Source: Olsenella uli (GTDB lineage: Bacteria > Actinomycetota > Coriobacteriia > Coriobacteriales > Atopobiaceae). Taken from it: DNA of 64,000 nucleotides. The stretch lies in contig NZ_JACJKN010000005.1 of the NCBI RefSeq assembly GCF_016900775.1, positions 78,894 through 142,893 of the forward strand. The letters are read 5' to 3'. Of this stretch, positions 1-8,241 are shown piece by piece; position 1 is the first letter of the stretch; each line of letters starts with the position of its first letter. Under the pieces are notes generated by a model, which saw nothing but the letters and a program-made list of their open reading frames with translations, searched no databases and was not told where the DNA came from. Position numbers and translations under genes: made by a program.

Positions 1-1227
1 GCCGTTGGGCCCCACCACGGCCAGCCTGTGCAGGGTGTCCAGCTTGAGGCTCACGTCGCGCAGCGCCCAGGAGCTCGTGCCCGGGTAGCGGAAGCTCACG
101 TGCTCGAAGGCAAGCTCGAAGAGCCCGTCGTCGCGCTTCTCCACCGGGATGGTCCCGTGCGGGCGCGGGTCCTCCATGTCCATGAGGTCGAGAAAGACGC
201 CCAGGTATCCGCAGCACTCCCGCAGGCGGGCGCTCTTCTCGCAGAGCGTCGCGTAGGCCCCTCCGAACTGCGCGAGCGCGCCCGCGTAGGTGGTGAACGA
301 CCCCACGGTGATGGCCCCGGCCAGCACCTTCACCGCGACGATCGCGTATGAGGCCACCACGAAGACCGCGCTCAGCGCGCCCGTCCCCACGTCGAGGCGA
401 CGCGTGGAGGTGAACCAGCGGTCGTAGAAGCCGATCGAGGCGCGGGTGTTCTCCTCGAGGTTGCGCATGAGCATGCCGCGCATGTCGTAGATGCGCGCGA
501 CCTTGGGCACGCGCCGGTCCTCAAGCACCAGGCCGAGCAGGTACGTGAGGCGGTTCTCGACCGAGGCGTAGTCTTTCGTGAAGCCCCGCATGACGCGCCC
601 GCGCAGCCGCCCCAGCGCGCCGTTGCCCGCGACCGCCCACCCGAGCGCGGCCAAGAGGAGCAGCGCGGAGACCGCCGGCGAGGCCGCTGCCGAGAGCGAC
701 GCGCCGGCGCGGCCCGGGGCCAGACAGAGCGCCACCACCAGGCCCACGCACGCGAGCATGTTGAGCAGCGCGCACAGGGCGTCGCGGTAGAACCCGGCCA
801 CCGCCCCGAGGTTGCCCTGCATGGACGCCGTGCGCTCCACGTAGGCGATACGCTCGGAGATCTTGGGGTCCTCCATCGTCTCGTAGCTCAGGCTCATGGC
901 CTTCTCGCGCAGCATCACGGTGAACTCGCGCATGACGCGCATGGAGCCCACGGTGGCGCGCCGCTCGCACCGGGCGCGCACGCACGAGGCGAGAAACGCG
1001 CAGGCCACGATGCATGCCGCCATGACCGCGCTCACGCGCGCGCTTCCTGCCGCGAGTGCGTCGACGAGGCGGGCCGTGAGGATGAGGGAGGCGTAGAGGG
1101 CCCCCACCCGCACCGTCGCGTCCACGAGCATGACGGGGATGAGCGCGCGGTCGATCCGGTGCACCACGCCGAGCAGGCGAAGGCCCGTGCGATGGAACGC
1201 CAGGGGCTCGCGGATCCTATCGAGCAT
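1..1227 (-). CDS. ABC exporter half-transporter (TMD-NBD), 3' end outside window
   Basis: This is a type I ABC exporter subunit: an N-terminal six-helix membrane domain of about 350 residues followed by the start of the ATPase domain. The window edge cuts it inside Walker A (LAVVGPNG is readable at bases 1-25). The start ATG at 1227 lies inside the end of the upstream half-transporter, with the overlap ATGCTCGATAG, so translation is probably coupled. Its N-terminus (MLDRIREPLAFHRTGLRLL) nearly repeats that of the 3222-5087 protein, marking the two as paralogues. It probably forms a heterodimer with the 1217-3109 product. Substrate unknown; peptide or lipid export is typical of the family. Confidence 0.85.
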   Translation of the reverse strand, partial: MLDRIREPLAFHRTGLRLLGVVHRIDRALIPVMLVDATVRVGALYASLILTARLVDALAAGSARVSAVMAACIVACAFLASCVRARCERRATVGSMRVMREFTVMLREKAMSLSYETMEDPKISERIAYVERTASMQGNLGAVAGFYRDALCALLNMLACVGLVVALCLAPGRAGASLSAAASPAVSALLLLAALGWAVAGNGALGRLRGRVMRGFTKDYASVENRLTYLLGLVLEDRRVPKVARIYDMRGMLMRNLEENTRASIGFYDRWFTSTRRLDVGTGALSAVFVVASYAIVAVKVLAGAITVGSFTTYAGALAQFGGAYATLCEKSARLRECCGYLGVFLDLMDMEDPRPHGTIPVEKRDDGLFELAFEHVSFRYPGTSSWALRDVSLKLDTLHRLAVVGPNG

Positions 1228-3109
1228 CGCGCTCGCCTCCCTTCTCGCCGTGCGCCGCGTCCTTCTCGCCAAGCGCCGCGCCCAACTCGCCGTCCTCGTA
1301 GTAGCGGGCCTGGGTCTCGAACATGCGGGCGTAGGCGCCGCCCGCGGCCATGAGCTCGTCGTGCGTGCCCTCCTCCACCACGCGCCCTCCCTCCATGAAC
1401 ACCACGCGCTCGCAGAAGCGCGTGGACGAGAGGCGGTGTGAGATGAAGACGCTCGTCTTGCCGTGGGTGAGCTCGTCGTAGCGCTCGTACATCTGGCGCT
1501 CGGCGAGCGGGTCCAGGGCGGCGGTCGGCTCGTCGAGAAGGACCACCGGCGCGTCCTTGTAGAGCGCGCGGGCGAGCATGAGCCGCTGGGTCTCGCCGCC
1601 GGAGAGGCTCACCCCCTCGGGGTCCACGTCCTGCCCGAGGCGGGTGTCCGCGCCGTGGGGCAGGCCGTCGACCTTCTCGGCCAGGTCGGCGCGCTCGAGG
1701 CTCTCCGCGAGGCGCCCCTCGTCCACGGAGGCGGGGTCGTCCGCGCAGGTCACGTTGTCCGCAACGGAAAACGAGAACGGGAAGCAGTCCTGGAAGACGA
1801 CCGAGAGCTCCCGCCAGAGCGCGCGCCGCTCGATCGCCGAGACGTCCTGACCGTCCAGGTAGACCGCACCCGAGCTCGGCCGGTACAGTCCGCACGCGAG
1901 CTTCACGAGCGTGGTCTTGCCCGCGCCGTTGACGCCCACCAGCGCGACCTTCTCGCCCGCGCGGATGGTGAGGGTCAGGTCGTGTACGGCGTCGGTCCTC
2001 CCGTCGTAGGAGAAGCAGACGTGGTCGAAGCGGATCTCGTGCGCGTGGCCGGGGCGGGCGACGCCCTCGCCGCCGCGGCTCGGCTCGCAGTCCGCGTGGA
2101 AGTCGCGGTAGGCCCCCACGTGGCGGGCGTTCTGCGTGAGCGACGTCAGGCCCTCGAACGCCGCCTGCATCCAGGTGCCAAAGCCGCTCACCATGCCCAC
2201 CATGAGCAGGAACGCCGGGAGGTCGAGCGCGCCCGAGAGGAGCCGCGCGATGAGCAGCGCGTAGGCCGCGGCGTCGCGCGCGAGGGCGAGCGCGACCGCG
2301 AGGTAGCCCGAGCGCTCGAAGGCGCGGTACTCCACGTCGCGCAGGGCGAGGTCGCGCTCGATCACGTCGGCGAAGGCGCGGGAGAACCACGCGGCCATGC
2401 GATAGAGGCGGATGTCCTTGCCGTTCTCGGGCGAGATGGTCTGCCGGCGCAGGTAGGAGAACTCCTCGCTCGTCTGGAACTCGGGGCCCATGACCTCGAA
2501 GCTCCTGTTGGAGGCCCAGGCGTTGCCCGCGACGGCGCCTGCCGTGAGCAGCGTGATGAGGGCGAGAAGCCCGGGCGCCCCCGAGCCGATGACCGCCCCG
2601 TAGGCCACCATGCCGGCCGCGCCCGTGACGAGGCCGCGCAGGCTGAGCAGCACCTGGCCGACGCCTATGCTCATGTCCTGGAAGAAGGCCATATCGGCGG
2701 CCTGCATCTTCTTGTTCGCCTCGTCGCTCTCTATGAAACGGTAGTCGGCGGCGAGGGCGTCGCGGCACATGTCGAGCCCGCCCCAGATGCGCGCGAGCGA
2801 GTCGTTCCAGGAGGCGCGGCGGTCGGCCCAGGTCCTGAGCACGCCGAGCGCCTGGATGAGGGCCGCGGAGACGGCCACGAGCGCAAGCGACGCGAGCGGG
2901 TCCCAGCCGGACGTGAGCGCGGCCACAACGACGCTCGGCAGGGCGGCCGCCAGGAACGGCTGCGCCACCCCGAGCGCCACGTCGAGCACAAAGACCCCCA
3001 CGGCGCGGGCGCCGGCGTGGCGCCTCATCAGGCGCAGGGCGAAGAGGGCGTTGCTCGCCGCGGACCAGCGCCGCGTCGGCTCCACCGCGTTGACGTCAGT
3101 CATCTGCAC
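1217..3109 (-). CDS. ABC exporter half-transporter (TMD-NBD)
   Basis: A 630-residue fused permease/ATPase. The membrane domain takes up roughly residues 20-330. The ATPase domain shows Walker A GVNGAGKTT, signature LSGGETQR, Walker B VVLLDEPTAALDP and the switch histidine in VFISHRL. The first codon is GTG at 3109, with an in-frame ATG two codons later at 3103; neither has a clear ribosome-binding site. The C-terminal tail (LGEKDAAHGEKGGERDAR) contains GEK twice, each encoded by the window-wide 9-mer GGCGAGAAG. It overlaps the next half-transporter by 11 nt and is closely similar to the 5077-6933 protein, so two exporter pairs arose by duplication of a gene pair. Confidence 0.9.
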   Translation of the reverse strand: MQMTDVNAVEPTRRWSAASNALFALRLMRRHAGARAVGVFVLDVALGVAQPFLAAALPSVVVAALTSGWDPLASLALVAVSAALIQALGVLRTWADRRASWNDSLARIWGGLDMCRDALAADYRFIESDEANKKMQAADMAFFQDMSIGVGQVLLSLRGLVTGAAGMVAYGAVIGSGAPGLLALITLLTAGAVAGNAWASNRSFEVMGPEFQTSEEFSYLRRQTISPENGKDIRLYRMAAWFSRAFADVIERDLALRDVEYRAFERSGYLAVALALARDAAAYALLIARLLSGALDLPAFLLMVGMVSGFGTWMQAAFEGLTSLTQNARHVGAYRDFHADCEPSRGGEGVARPGHAHEIRFDHVCFSYDGRTDAVHDLTLTIRAGEKVALVGVNGAGKTTLVKLACGLYRPSSGAVYLDGQDVSAIERRALWRELSVVFQDCFPFSFSVADNVTCADDPASVDEGRLAESLERADLAEKVDGLPHGADTRLGQDVDPEGVSLSGGETQRLMLARALYKDAPVVLLDEPTAALDPLAERQMYERYDELTHGKTSVFISHRLSSTRFCERVVFMEGGRVVEEGTHDELMAAGGAYARMFETQARYYEDGELGAALGEKDAAHGEKGGERDAR

Positions 3110-3221
3110 AACGAATCAAATCCCCTCTGTACGATCGCCACGCTAGCCCGAGCCGGGCGCACGGAACCCGCCGCCAAAGCGTGCGCGCAGCTCGGGACGG
3201 GCGAGAAGAACCGGCGGGCCG

Positions 3222-5087
3222 TCAGCCCTTCTCGCCGCCCACGTAGTAGCTGGCCTGGGCGTTCCACAGGCTCGCGTAGAGGCCGCCCGCGGCGAGAAGC
3301 CCCTCGTGGCCGCCGCGCTCCACCACGCGCCCGCCGTCGAAGACGATGATGTCGTCGCAGAAGCGGCAGCTGCTCATGCGGTGCGAGATGTAGATCGCGG
3401 TCTTGCCGGCAACCATCCGGTCGAACCCGGCGTAGACCTCGGCCTCGCTGATGGGGTCGAGCGCGGCGGTTGGCTCGTCCAGGATCACGAGCGGCGCGTC
3501 CTTGTAGAGCGCGCGGGCGAGCGCGAGCTTCTGAGCCTGGCCGCCGGAAGGCGCGATGCCCGGGCCCAGGTCGTTGTAGAGGCGGGTCTCGAGCCCCTCC
3601 GGCCATGCGCGCACGAAGCCGGCGTCGACCCGCTCGAGCGCCTCCCAGAGCCGCACGTCGTCGCGCGGGTAGCCCGCCGCCAGGTTCTCCCACACCGGGA
3701 AGGCGAAGAGCCTGAAGTCCTGGAAGACTACCGCCATGAGGTCGCGGTACTCGTCCTCATCGTACTTCTCGATGTCGATGCCGTTGAGCGTGATGCGCCC
3801 GAACGTGGGTCGATACAGGCGGCACAGCAGCTTGATGAAGGTGCTCTTGCCCGCGCCATTGGGGCCCACCACGGCCATCTTGCGCCTCATGCCCAGCTTG
3901 AGCGTGACGTCATGCAGAATCTCCTCGGAGCTGCCGGGATACGAGAAGCTCACGTGCTCGAAGGCGAGCTCGTACTCGCCGTCGTCGCGCTTCTCGGGCG
4001 GGATGGAGCCGCGCTCGCTTGCCTCGGGCATGTCGAGAATGGCCAGGAACTCCTCGAGGTAGCTGCAGTGCTCGCGCAGGTCGTTGTTGCGGCTCACGAG
4101 GTTGGACCAGGCGGTCCCCAGTTGCGCGAGGGCGCCCGCGTACTGCGTGAACGCGCCGATGGAGATGGCGCCGGCGAGCACCTTCACGGCGACGATCAGG
4201 TAGGACGCCACGATGAAGGCGCCGTTGATGCCCGTGGACGCCACAGCCACGCGGCGGTTGCCCGCGCGCCAGCGGTCGTAGAAGCCCACGCTCGCGCGGT
4301 TGGTCTGGTCGAAGGCACCCATGAGCATGTCGCGCATGCCGAAGACGCGCTCCACCTTGCCGTCGGCGCGCTCGCCCGCGACGAGGTCCATGAAGTAGAC
4401 CATCCGGCGCTCCCACGCCCCATCCTGCGCCGAGAAGCGCTCGGTGATGCGGCGGCTGAGCGCGGAGACGGCGGCCTGGCCGCGCACGAGCAGCGCCACC
4501 GCGCAGGCGAGAAGGACCGCGGATGCCGCCGGGCTCGCCAGCGCTGCGAGCACGCCCTCTCCGCCCGCGGCCGGGGCGGCCGCGACGAGGCCCACCATGA
4601 GCGCGAGGCAGGCCACGAGCGACAGCGCGCTCTCGAGCAGGGCGCGGTAAGCGGCCGGGATCATGGAGAGGCCGCCCTTGATGCGCACCGTCTGGTCGAG
4701 CGCGGCGACGCGGCCCTGGAAGGCGGGGCTCGAGAGGGTCTCGTAGTCCAGGCGCAGCGCCTTCTTGCGCGTGAGCAGCTGGAAGGCCAGCCAGCTCACC
4801 CAGGCGCCGTCGTTGCGGTGGTACTCGCAGACGCGCTCCACCACGCCGGCCGCGGCCGACACCGCCACGATGGCCGCCGCCGACGCCACGCTCGCGCGCC
4901 AGTCGAGCGCGATGAGCGAGTTCACGAGAAGCGCCGTGAGGAAGAGGTTGGCGTAGATCGCCGCCACGCGGGTCACGGCGTCAACCACGAGCGCGGGCAC
5001 GAGCGCCCGGTCGAGCCCGTGCAGGATCTTGAGCAGGCGAAGCCCCGTCCGGTGGAACGCCAGGGGCTCGCGGGTCCTATCGAGCAT
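3222..5087 (-). CDS. ABC exporter half-transporter (TMD-NBD)
   Basis: A 621-residue type I exporter subunit. Walker A is GPNGAGKST, Walker B is LVILDEPTAALDP and the switch histidine lies in IYISHRM. The signature motif is altered from LSGGQ to APSGGQ, which may mark the degenerate-side partner of a heterodimeric exporter (inference). The start ATG at 5087 sits within the last codons of the upstream half-transporter (11-nt overlap ATGCTCGATAG). About 112 nt separate it from the next pair. Paralogue of the partial gene at the window start; likely partner is the 5077-6933 product. Confidence 0.9.
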   Translation of the reverse strand: MLDRTREPLAFHRTGLRLLKILHGLDRALVPALVVDAVTRVAAIYANLFLTALLVNSLIALDWRASVASAAAIVAVSAAAGVVERVCEYHRNDGAWVSWLAFQLLTRKKALRLDYETLSSPAFQGRVAALDQTVRIKGGLSMIPAAYRALLESALSLVACLALMVGLVAAAPAAGGEGVLAALASPAASAVLLACAVALLVRGQAAVSALSRRITERFSAQDGAWERRMVYFMDLVAGERADGKVERVFGMRDMLMGAFDQTNRASVGFYDRWRAGNRRVAVASTGINGAFIVASYLIVAVKVLAGAISIGAFTQYAGALAQLGTAWSNLVSRNNDLREHCSYLEEFLAILDMPEASERGSIPPEKRDDGEYELAFEHVSFSYPGSSEEILHDVTLKLGMRRKMAVVGPNGAGKSTFIKLLCRLYRPTFGRITLNGIDIEKYDEDEYRDLMAVVFQDFRLFAFPVWENLAAGYPRDDVRLWEALERVDAGFVRAWPEGLETRLYNDLGPGIAPSGGQAQKLALARALYKDAPLVILDEPTAALDPISEAEVYAGFDRMVAGKTAIYISHRMSSCRFCDDIIVFDGGRVVERGGHEGLLAAGGLYASLWNAQASYYVGGEKG

Positions 5088-6933
5088 CGCCGTCTCCCTC
5101 CCCGGCGTGCAAAAGTGCCTGTCCCTTTTGAACGCCGTCCTCGTAGTAGCGGGCCTGGGTCTCGAACATGCGGGCGTAGGCGCCGCCCGCGGCCATGAGC
5201 TCGTCGTGGGTGCCGTCCTCGGCGAGCCGTCCGCCCTCCAGGTACAGCACGCGCCCGCAGAAGCGCGTGGACGCGAGGCGGTGCGAGATGAAGACGCTCG
5301 TGCAGCCCTCGGTGAGCTCGTCGTAGCGCTCGTACATGCGCGCCTCGGCGATGGGGTCGAGCGCGGCAGTGGGCTCGTCCAGAATCACGACCGGGGCGCC
5401 CTTGTAGAGCGCGCGGGCCAGCATGAGGCGCTGGGTCTCGCCGCCGGAGAGCGTCACGCCCTCGTCGTCAATGTCCTGGCCCAGGTAGGTGGCCAGGCCC
5501 TGCGGCAGCGAGCGCGCCTTGTCGAGCAGGTCGGCCTGCGAGAGCGCCGCCACCAGGCGCCCGTCGTCGCCACCCGCGGCGTCCCAGGCGCAGGCCACGT
5601 TGTCGGCCAGCGGTATCGACAAGACCGCGGGGTCCTGGAACACCACGGCGAGCTCGGCGAACAGGGCTCGCCGGTCGAGCTCGCGCACGTCCACGCCGTC
5701 GATCGTGACTCGCCCGGAGGTGGGTTCGATCAGGCCGCACGCAAGCTTCACGAGCGTGGTCTTGCCCGCACCGTTAGGCCCCACGAGCGCGACCTTCTCG
5801 CCCGCGCGGATCGTGAGGGTGAGGTCGGAGAGCGCGCTCCTCTCGCCGTCGTAGGAGAAGCTCACGTGGTCGAAGGCGATCTCGTGGGCGCGCCCCGCCG
5901 TGGGCAGCGCGGCCACGGGACGCGGCCTCGGCTCGCAGGCGCGCTGGAAGGCGCGGAACCCGCCCACCTGCGCGCTCTTCTGCACCAGCAGGGCGAGCGC
6001 GCCGAAGAGCCCTCCCATCCAGGTGCCAAAGCCGGCGACCATCCCCACGAGCAGAAGGAAGGCGGGCAGGTCGATCGCGCCCGAGAAGAGCTGGGCCACG
6101 AGCACCGCGTAGGCCACGGCGTCGCGCACGAGCGAGGAGGCCACGGACACGAGGCCCGCCACCTCCTGGTCGCGCCACTCCCCGCCCCAGGCGGCACGCA
6201 CGCGCGCGGCCGCGGCGTCAAGCTCGGCGGACATGATGCCGCGCATGCGGTAGATCTTCACGTCCTTGGCGCTTCTCGGCGAGAGGGCCTCGCCGATGAG
6301 GTGGTCGTACTGCTCCAGCGAGCGCATCTCCGCCTCCTGGCGCGCCGGGGCGCGGCGCTGCAGGACCACCGTGGCCGCCACGGCCGGCACCGACACCGCC
6401 ACGAGGAAGGCAAGGAGCGCCGGGCGGCCCCAGCCGATGACGCATGCGTAGACCACCACGCCGCCGAGGTTGGTGGCCAGGTCAAAGAGCGCGGTGAGCG
6501 TCGCCTGCGAGCCGCTGTCCGGGCCGTTGAAGAAGCAGGCCTGCGCCACGCCCTTGCCCTGCCTGGCGTCCTCGGTCTGCAGGTAGTCGTAGTCCGCGGC
6601 GAGAAGCGCGTCGAGGTAGGCGCTGTAGAGCGCAGATCGGGTGTTGCTGCACGCGCCTGAGCGCTGGTTGGCCGTCCACGCCTGAAGGACGCGTGCGAGC
6701 TGATAGGCCGCCACGTAGGCGGCGAGAAGCCCGAGCGCGGCCGGCGCGGGCATGCCGCTCGCCAGGACGCCCACCACGAAGCTCGGCAGCGCCGCCCCCA
6801 GGAAGGGCAGCGCCACGCCGAGCGCGACGTCGGCCGCACACGCCGCCACCGCGCCCCAGCCAAGGCCGCGGCGCATGGCGCGCAGCACGTAGGCGACGTT
6901 TGACGCCGTAGAGAAGCTCTTGCTCATGTGCAC
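5077..6933 (-). CDS. ABC exporter half-transporter (TMD-NBD) with repeat-derived C-terminus
   Basis: A 618-residue type I exporter subunit with Walker A GPNGAGKTT, signature LSGGETQR, Walker B VVILDEPTAALDP and switch histidine in VFISHRL. GTG at 6933 is taken as start because AAAGGA precedes it by 5 nt; ATG at 6927 is the alternative. The final residues (VQKGQALLHA) are encoded by a copy of the palindromic repeat family B at 5106-5134, so an intergenic-type repeat has become part of the reading frame. First gene of a probable four-gene run transcribed leftwards. Substrate unknown. Confidence 0.9.
   Translation of the reverse strand: MHMSKSFSTASNVAYVLRAMRRGLGWGAVAACAADVALGVALPFLGAALPSFVVGVLASGMPAPAALGLLAAYVAAYQLARVLQAWTANQRSGACSNTRSALYSAYLDALLAADYDYLQTEDARQGKGVAQACFFNGPDSGSQATLTALFDLATNLGGVVVYACVIGWGRPALLAFLVAVSVPAVAATVVLQRRAPARQEAEMRSLEQYDHLIGEALSPRSAKDVKIYRMRGIMSAELDAAAARVRAAWGGEWRDQEVAGLVSVASSLVRDAVAYAVLVAQLFSGAIDLPAFLLLVGMVAGFGTWMGGLFGALALLVQKSAQVGGFRAFQRACEPRPRPVAALPTAGRAHEIAFDHVSFSYDGERSALSDLTLTIRAGEKVALVGPNGAGKTTLVKLACGLIEPTSGRVTIDGVDVRELDRRALFAELAVVFQDPAVLSIPLADNVACAWDAAGGDDGRLVAALSQADLLDKARSLPQGLATYLGQDIDDEGVTLSGGETQRLMLARALYKGAPVVILDEPTAALDPIAEARMYERYDELTEGCTSVFISHRLASTRFCGRVLYLEGGRLAEDGTHDELMAAGGAYARMFETQARYYEDGVQKGQALLHAGEGDGDAR
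5106..5134. repeat. Palindromic repeat family B, copy inside a CDS
   Basis: Imperfect palindrome beginning GTGCAAAAGTGCCTGTCCC and closing with TTTTGAACG, the same unit found at 11297, 13187, 21675, 46428 and, degenerate, at 19508 and 45833. This copy lies in the last codons of the 5077-6933 ABC gene. Confidence 0.85.
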
Positions 6934-6959
6934 TCACATCCTTTCGTCCGAGAATGTGA
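6934..6959. promoter_or_regulatory. Inverted repeat TCACAT-N14-ATGTGA before ABC exporter gene
   Basis: A 6-bp dyad directly upstream of the start codon at 6933 encloses the AAAGGA ribosome-binding site of the exporter gene. It could be an operator or an RNA structure hiding the site. The arms are short, so chance is possible. Confidence 0.3.
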
Positions 6960-7116
6960 TACCGCGCCGCGGGCGGCCGCGGGGAGCATCCGCACGAGTT
7001 GCGCGATTTTTCGCGCGAGTTGTCACGGGCGGCTGGGCGGGGAGCTTCGAGTTTTCGTCGCGCCCGACGCGGCAGCGCACCGCCCCGGACGCAGAGCTCG
7101 TGCCAGACAGCTGCGC

Positions 7117-7122
7117 TATACT
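7117..7122 (+). promoter_or_regulatory. Candidate -10 box TATACT for GNAT gene
   Basis: TATACT in otherwise very GC-rich DNA, about 40 nt before the ATG at 7162; the ribosome-binding site AGGAGGT lies at 7151-7157. No convincing -35 box seen. Confidence 0.45.
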
Positions 7123-7161
7123 GCCGCCAGCCCGGCGAGGGCCGAAGGCGAGGAGGTCGGA

Positions 7162-7806
7162 ATGGACGTGCCACACTGGCCGTACTGGCGGCAGAACGCT
7201 CAGGGTGGGGTGCAGATCTGGTACACGGACATGCCCGAGCGCCCCTTCGTCGCGCCCGACGCGGACGAGCGCGTGGAGCGCGCCACCACCGAGATGAGGG
7301 ACCTCGCCAAGAGGCTCGCCCCGCGCGGCGAGAAGCCCCTCGCTCTTCTCGAAATAGCCCCTGACCTGCGGCTTGTTCAACTTACGCGCATCCCGGAGCA
7401 GGCGCTCTCCTGGTACCAGGACCCCGAGACGCTCTGGATGGTCGACGGCAGGCGCGACCCGTACACGCCAGAGCGCCTCGCGCAGATGTACTCGTGGCTC
7501 TCCGAGCACGGCGAGCTGTGGTTCATCGAGGTCATGGCTCGCGAAGGCTGGCGCGTCGTCGGCGACGTCACGCTCTGCCCCGACGACCTCCCCATCGTCA
7601 TCGGCGAGAAGGGCCTGCGAGGGCGCCACATAGGCCGCCGCGTGATCGCCGCCCTGTGCAAGCGCGCCCGCGAGCTGGGGCGCGACGAGGTCCGCGTCGC
7701 AGAGATCTACGACTGGAACGAGGCCTCCCAGCGCTGCTTCGCCGCCGCGGGCTTCTCGCCCTACGAGCGCACCGAGCACGGGGCCCGCTGGCGCCGCGCG
7801 CTGTAA
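7162..7806 (+). CDS. GNAT-family N-acetyltransferase
   Basis: A 214-residue protein whose second half has the GNAT fold: a central acetyl-CoA-binding loop GLRGRHIGRRVI (the R/Q-x-x-G-x-G/A type motif A) and a final strand-helix ending AAAGFSPYE, typical of the domain's end. ATG at 7162 is chosen because AGGAGGT precedes it with normal spacing; longer in-frame starts further upstream lack a site. The acceptor substrate cannot be read from sequence. Its stop is followed by the first copy of a 128-bp direct repeat. Confidence 0.8.
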   Translation: MDVPHWPYWRQNAQGGVQIWYTDMPERPFVAPDADERVERATTEMRDLAKRLAPRGEKPLALLEIAPDLRLVQLTRIPEQALSWYQDPETLWMVDGRRDPYTPERLAQMYSWLSEHGELWFIEVMAREGWRVVGDVTLCPDDLPIVIGEKGLRGRHIGRRVIAALCKRARELGRDEVRVAEIYDWNEASQRCFAAAGFSPYERTEHGARWRRAL

Positions 7807-7856
7807 AGGAGCCGGCGGCTGCCCTGCGCCGCGCCCCGCACTCGATGCCCGCACCT

Positions 7857-7984
7857 GAGAAGTGCGGTCCTTACGCACCCCTCGCGCCCTCACTTCTCGC
7901 CAAAGCACGAGCGGGCGCCCGCACTCCCGGCCCCGCACGCCCGCAATCGCCCGCACTCGATGCCCGCACTCGCGAGTGCGGGCC
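7857..7984. repeat. 128-bp direct repeat, copy 1 (family E)
   Basis: Nearly identical to 10072-10199; by eye two substitutions (ttacG/Acac and Ct/Gcact positions). It is rich in CCCGCACT units and ends in a palindrome built on CCCGCACTCGCGAGTGCGGG. Both copies follow a GNAT gene, and together they bracket the leader-MFS-GNAT module. Confidence 0.9.
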
Positions 7985-8014
7985 GACAAAGCCCTTCTCG
8001 CCCAGCCGACGTGC

Positions 8015-8020
8015 TACAAT
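8015..8020 (+). promoter_or_regulatory. Candidate -10 box TACAAT for leader/MFS transcript
   Basis: TACAAT 36 nt before the leader-peptide ATG at 8056. Transcription from here would include the leader peptide and the terminator hairpin before the MFS gene. No good -35 box. Confidence 0.45.
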
Positions 8021-8055
8021 CCCCCCAGCAACCGGCTGATGCAAAGGAGGCCGCA

Positions 8056-8085
8056 ATGAGGCAGACGAACGAGGAGACCCGCTAG
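8056..8085 (+). CDS. Putative leader peptide MRQTNEETR
   Basis: A nine-codon open frame (ATG ... TAG) with an excellent ribosome-binding site AAAGGAGG at 8043-8050, spacing 5. Only 4 nt separate its stop from the 5' arm of an intrinsic terminator. A ribosome held at its stop codon would cover that arm, so this looks like a ribosome-mediated attenuator controlling the downstream MFS exporter. The peptide has no run of one amino acid that would name the signal; stalling by a translation-targeting drug is one possibility (inference). Confidence 0.55.
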   Translation: MRQTNEETR

Positions 8086-8089
8086 GGAG

Positions 8090-8137
8090 ACCCGTTTTCC
8101 GAGGTAGCGCCGCCGCCCGCATGACGGACGGGTTTTT
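8090..8137 (+). terminator. Leader terminator (attenuator) before MFS gene
   Basis: ACCCGT at 8090-8095 pairs with ACGGGT at 8128-8133, extended by CCG 8099-8101 with CGG 8125-8127 across a TTT bulge; a T-run (8133-8137) follows. GAGACCCG is duplicated at 8074 and 8087, giving a possible alternative partner for the 3' arm. Confidence 0.6.
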
Positions 8138-8241
8138 GTCGTGCGCCTCGAAGCTGCCGCATCACGCCCGTGCAGACGCCGAACGCCTCTCCCCCGCGAG
8201 TCCACGCAGACCCGCACGCCTCTAGGGAAAGGCACCCTCTC

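Noticed and set aside
28..351. Plus-strand reading frame of 107 codons at the window start
   Set aside because: It is the antisense of the ABC exporter gene on the minus strand; composition is that of a shadow frame in GC-rich DNA.
7857..7984. Small proteins predicted across the 128-bp repeat
   Set aside because: Frames are Pro/Ala/Arg-rich by-products of the CCCGCACT repeats and lack ribosome-binding sites.
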